Source of the DNA: a virus
Length of the DNA: 26,010 nucleotides
IMG/VR virus record: IMGVR_UViG_3300020445_000060
Coordinates: 1-26,010 of that record
Strand: one strand, 5' to 3'
Part shown: one piece after another, positions 24,567 to 26,010 of the stretch
Layout: each line of letters opens with the position of its first letter
How positions within the stretch are numbered: position 1 is the first letter of the stretch
The notes under the pieces: generated by a model
Database searches by the model: none
What the model saw: the letters and a program-made list of their open reading frames with translations, nothing else
Told to the model about the DNA's origin: nothing
Made by a program: the position numbers and the translations under genes

Positions 24567-26010
24567 ATGTCACAAAAAACAAATCTTAATATAGATCCAT
24601 ATTATGACGATTTTAATCCGAGTAATAATTACCATCGGGTTCTTTTCAAGCCAGGATTTCCAGTTCAGGCTAGAGAATTAACATCTCTACAATCTATATT
24701 ACAAAATCAAGTAGAATCTTTTGGTAATCACGTCTTTAAAGATGGGTCGGTAGTTATTCCTGGTAATGTAACTTATAATTCAGAATATTATGCTGTTAAA
24801 ATTAATCCAACACATGTTGGTTTAAGTGTTGGTTTATATCTTACTAGCTTAATTGGCAAAAAGATAAAGGGACAAACTTCTCAATTATCTGGAGTTATTC
24901 AGAATGTAATAACTAATGCAGAATCTGAGGCAGGTAATTATACGTTATACGTTAAATATACAACTGGTAATAGTAGTTTTAAAACAGGTCAATTTACTGA
25001 CGGAGAAACTCTTCTTCTTGAAGAACCTGTTACTTATGGTAATACAACTATTTCTACAGGAGATACGTTTGCATCATGTATTAGTCTAAATGCAACATCA
25101 ACTGCATCTGCAGTATCTCTTTCTCAAGGAATTTATTATATTAGAGGACATTTTGTAACTGTTAATGATGATACTCTTATATTAGATCAATATACAAATA
25201 CTCCTTCATATAGAGTAGGATTATTTGTTACAGAAACTTTAGTAGATTCAAAAGAAGATAATTCTTTATATGATAATGCAAGAGGATTCTCTAATTTCGC
25301 TGCTCCAGGTGCTGATAGATTAAAAATATCTGCTATTCTTTCTAAAAAGAGTTTAGGAGATAATGATGATAAGAATTTTGTTGAAATTCTTAGAGTATCT
25401 AATGGTGTAGTTAAGAAAATACAAGATACTGATGATTATTCATTATTAGAAGAGTATTTTGCTAAAAGAACTTATGAAGAATCTGGAAATTATTCTGTAG
25501 ATCAATTCAATGTTGATATTAGTGAATCTTTAAATAATAAAATAGATTCTAATGGAACTTTTTATGAAACTCAGAAAACTGATCAAGGAAAGACTCCAAC
25601 TGAAGATCTTCTAGCAGTAAAAGTTTCACCAGGAAAAGCATATGTTAAAGGTTTTAGTGTTGAAAAATCAAATACATCAATAATAGATGTAAACAAACCA
25701 AGAAAAACTGAAAAAGTAGGATCTACACTAGTTCCCTTTGAAATGGGAAATTTATTAAAAGTTAATCGTGTGTCTGGAACACCAGCTGTAGGTATTAATA
25801 ATAACAATGTTATATTTTTAAATAGTAAGAGAAAGACAAGTGCAATACCAAATGTTGGTGCAGGATTAACTATTGGTGAAGCAAGAGTATATTCTTTTGG
25901 GGTTAGTGATGCTCCTCATGTTGATGCAACAACACCTTGGGATTTATACCTTTGGGATGTTCAAACATATACAGAAATAGAATTAAATACATCTATTACT
26001 TGGAAGAAAA
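24567..26010 (+). CDS. DUF4815-family virion structural protein (partial, runs off the right edge)
   Basis: ATG 24567 opens a frame that stays open for 481 codons to the window end. The N-terminus matches the DUF4815 pattern of T4-like marine phages: YYDDFNPSNNYHRVLFKPGF, then QARELTSLQSILQNQ and FGNHVFKDGSVVIPGNV. The rest alternates beta strands with short helices, including KVSPGKAYVKGFSVE and TPWDLYLWDVQTY near the edge. The family has no proven biochemical function. Its place right after gp8, where T4 has genes 9 and 10, suggests a baseplate-fibre connector or fibre-base protein; that is inference. Spacing of two bases from gp8 implies coupled translation. The stop lies beyond the window. 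Confidence 0.88.
   Translation, partial: MSQKTNLNIDPYYDDFNPSNNYHRVLFKPGFPVQARELTSLQSILQNQVESFGNHVFKDGSVVIPGNVTYNSEYYAVKINPTHVGLSVGLYLTSLIGKKIKGQTSQLSGVIQNVITNAESEAGNYTLYVKYTTGNSSFKTGQFTDGETLLLEEPVTYGNTTISTGDTFASCISLNATSTASAVSLSQGIYYIRGHFVTVNDDTLILDQYTNTPSYRVGLFVTETLVDSKEDNSLYDNARGFSNFAAPGADRLKISAILSKKSLGDNDDKNFVEILRVSNGVVKKIQDTDDYSLLEEYFAKRTYEESGNYSVDQFNVDISESLNNKIDSNGTFYETQKTDQGKTPTEDLLAVKVSPGKAYVKGFSVEKSNTSIIDVNKPRKTEKVGSTLVPFEMGNLLKVNRVSGTPAVGINNNNVIFLNSKRKTSAIPNVGAGLTIGEARVYSFGVSDAPHVDATTPWDLYLWDVQTYTEIELNTSITWKK

Noticed and set aside
1-26010. tRNA genes, integrase, transposase or attachment sites
   Set aside because: Intergenic gaps are short and hold only hairpins and promoters; no cloverleaf or recombinase motif was seen.

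Overview
The window looks like part of the virion-structure region of a T4-like myovirus of marine bacteria. A cyanophage is most likely; a pelagiphage or another marine host is possible. The evidence is the baseplate gene order gp25 - gp6 - very large protein - gp8 - DUF4815-type protein, all on the + strand, two exact T4-type late promoters (TATAAATA) about 20 nt before start codons, strong A/T bias, and small conserved genes plus a glycosyltransferase of the kind seen in marine T4-like phages. No host genes, tRNAs, integrase, IS element or CRISPR array were found.

Layout. (1) Positions 1-549 have visibly higher G+C. They hold the 3' end of an unrecognised gene and a small basic protein gene, closed by a strong intrinsic terminator. 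(2) Positions 550-2390 hold a compact run of small genes: an AbrB/MazE-like protein, a 56-aa protein, a glycosyltransferase behind a consensus sigma-70 promoter, a 54-aa protein, a small membrane protein and a 48-aa basic protein, ending at a second terminator. (3) From about 2395 the late structural operon begins: a tiny ORF, gp25, gp6, one 18.1-kb gene (6037 codons), gp8, and a DUF4815-family gene that runs off the window. gp25, gp6 and the giant gene are separated by single bases, and gp8 and the last gene by two. gp8 has its own late promoter.

The giant protein fills about 70% of the window and is the main point of interest. Its first ~250 residues look like a baseplate-wedge-type domain, and the gene lies exactly where T4 has gene 7. 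After that it is a mosaic: many glycine-rich 'GxGY' beta-repeat motifs, a LamG/concanavalin-like domain, a YHYH-type domain, a conserved structural segment, and a ~1650-residue array. The array contains 13 copies of a module with invariant Cys, Asp and Tyr-Pro-Arg, and 11 copies of an 'HTFVSA' motif. Part of the array has a higher-order three-module period and exact in-frame DNA repeats of 28 and 38 bp, so it appears to have grown by recent duplication. The array is interleaved with pieces of a helical domain. A likely reading is that gp25, gp6, the giant protein and gp8 form the baseplate wedge, with the giant protein also projecting binding or decoration domains from the baseplate. That role is inference.
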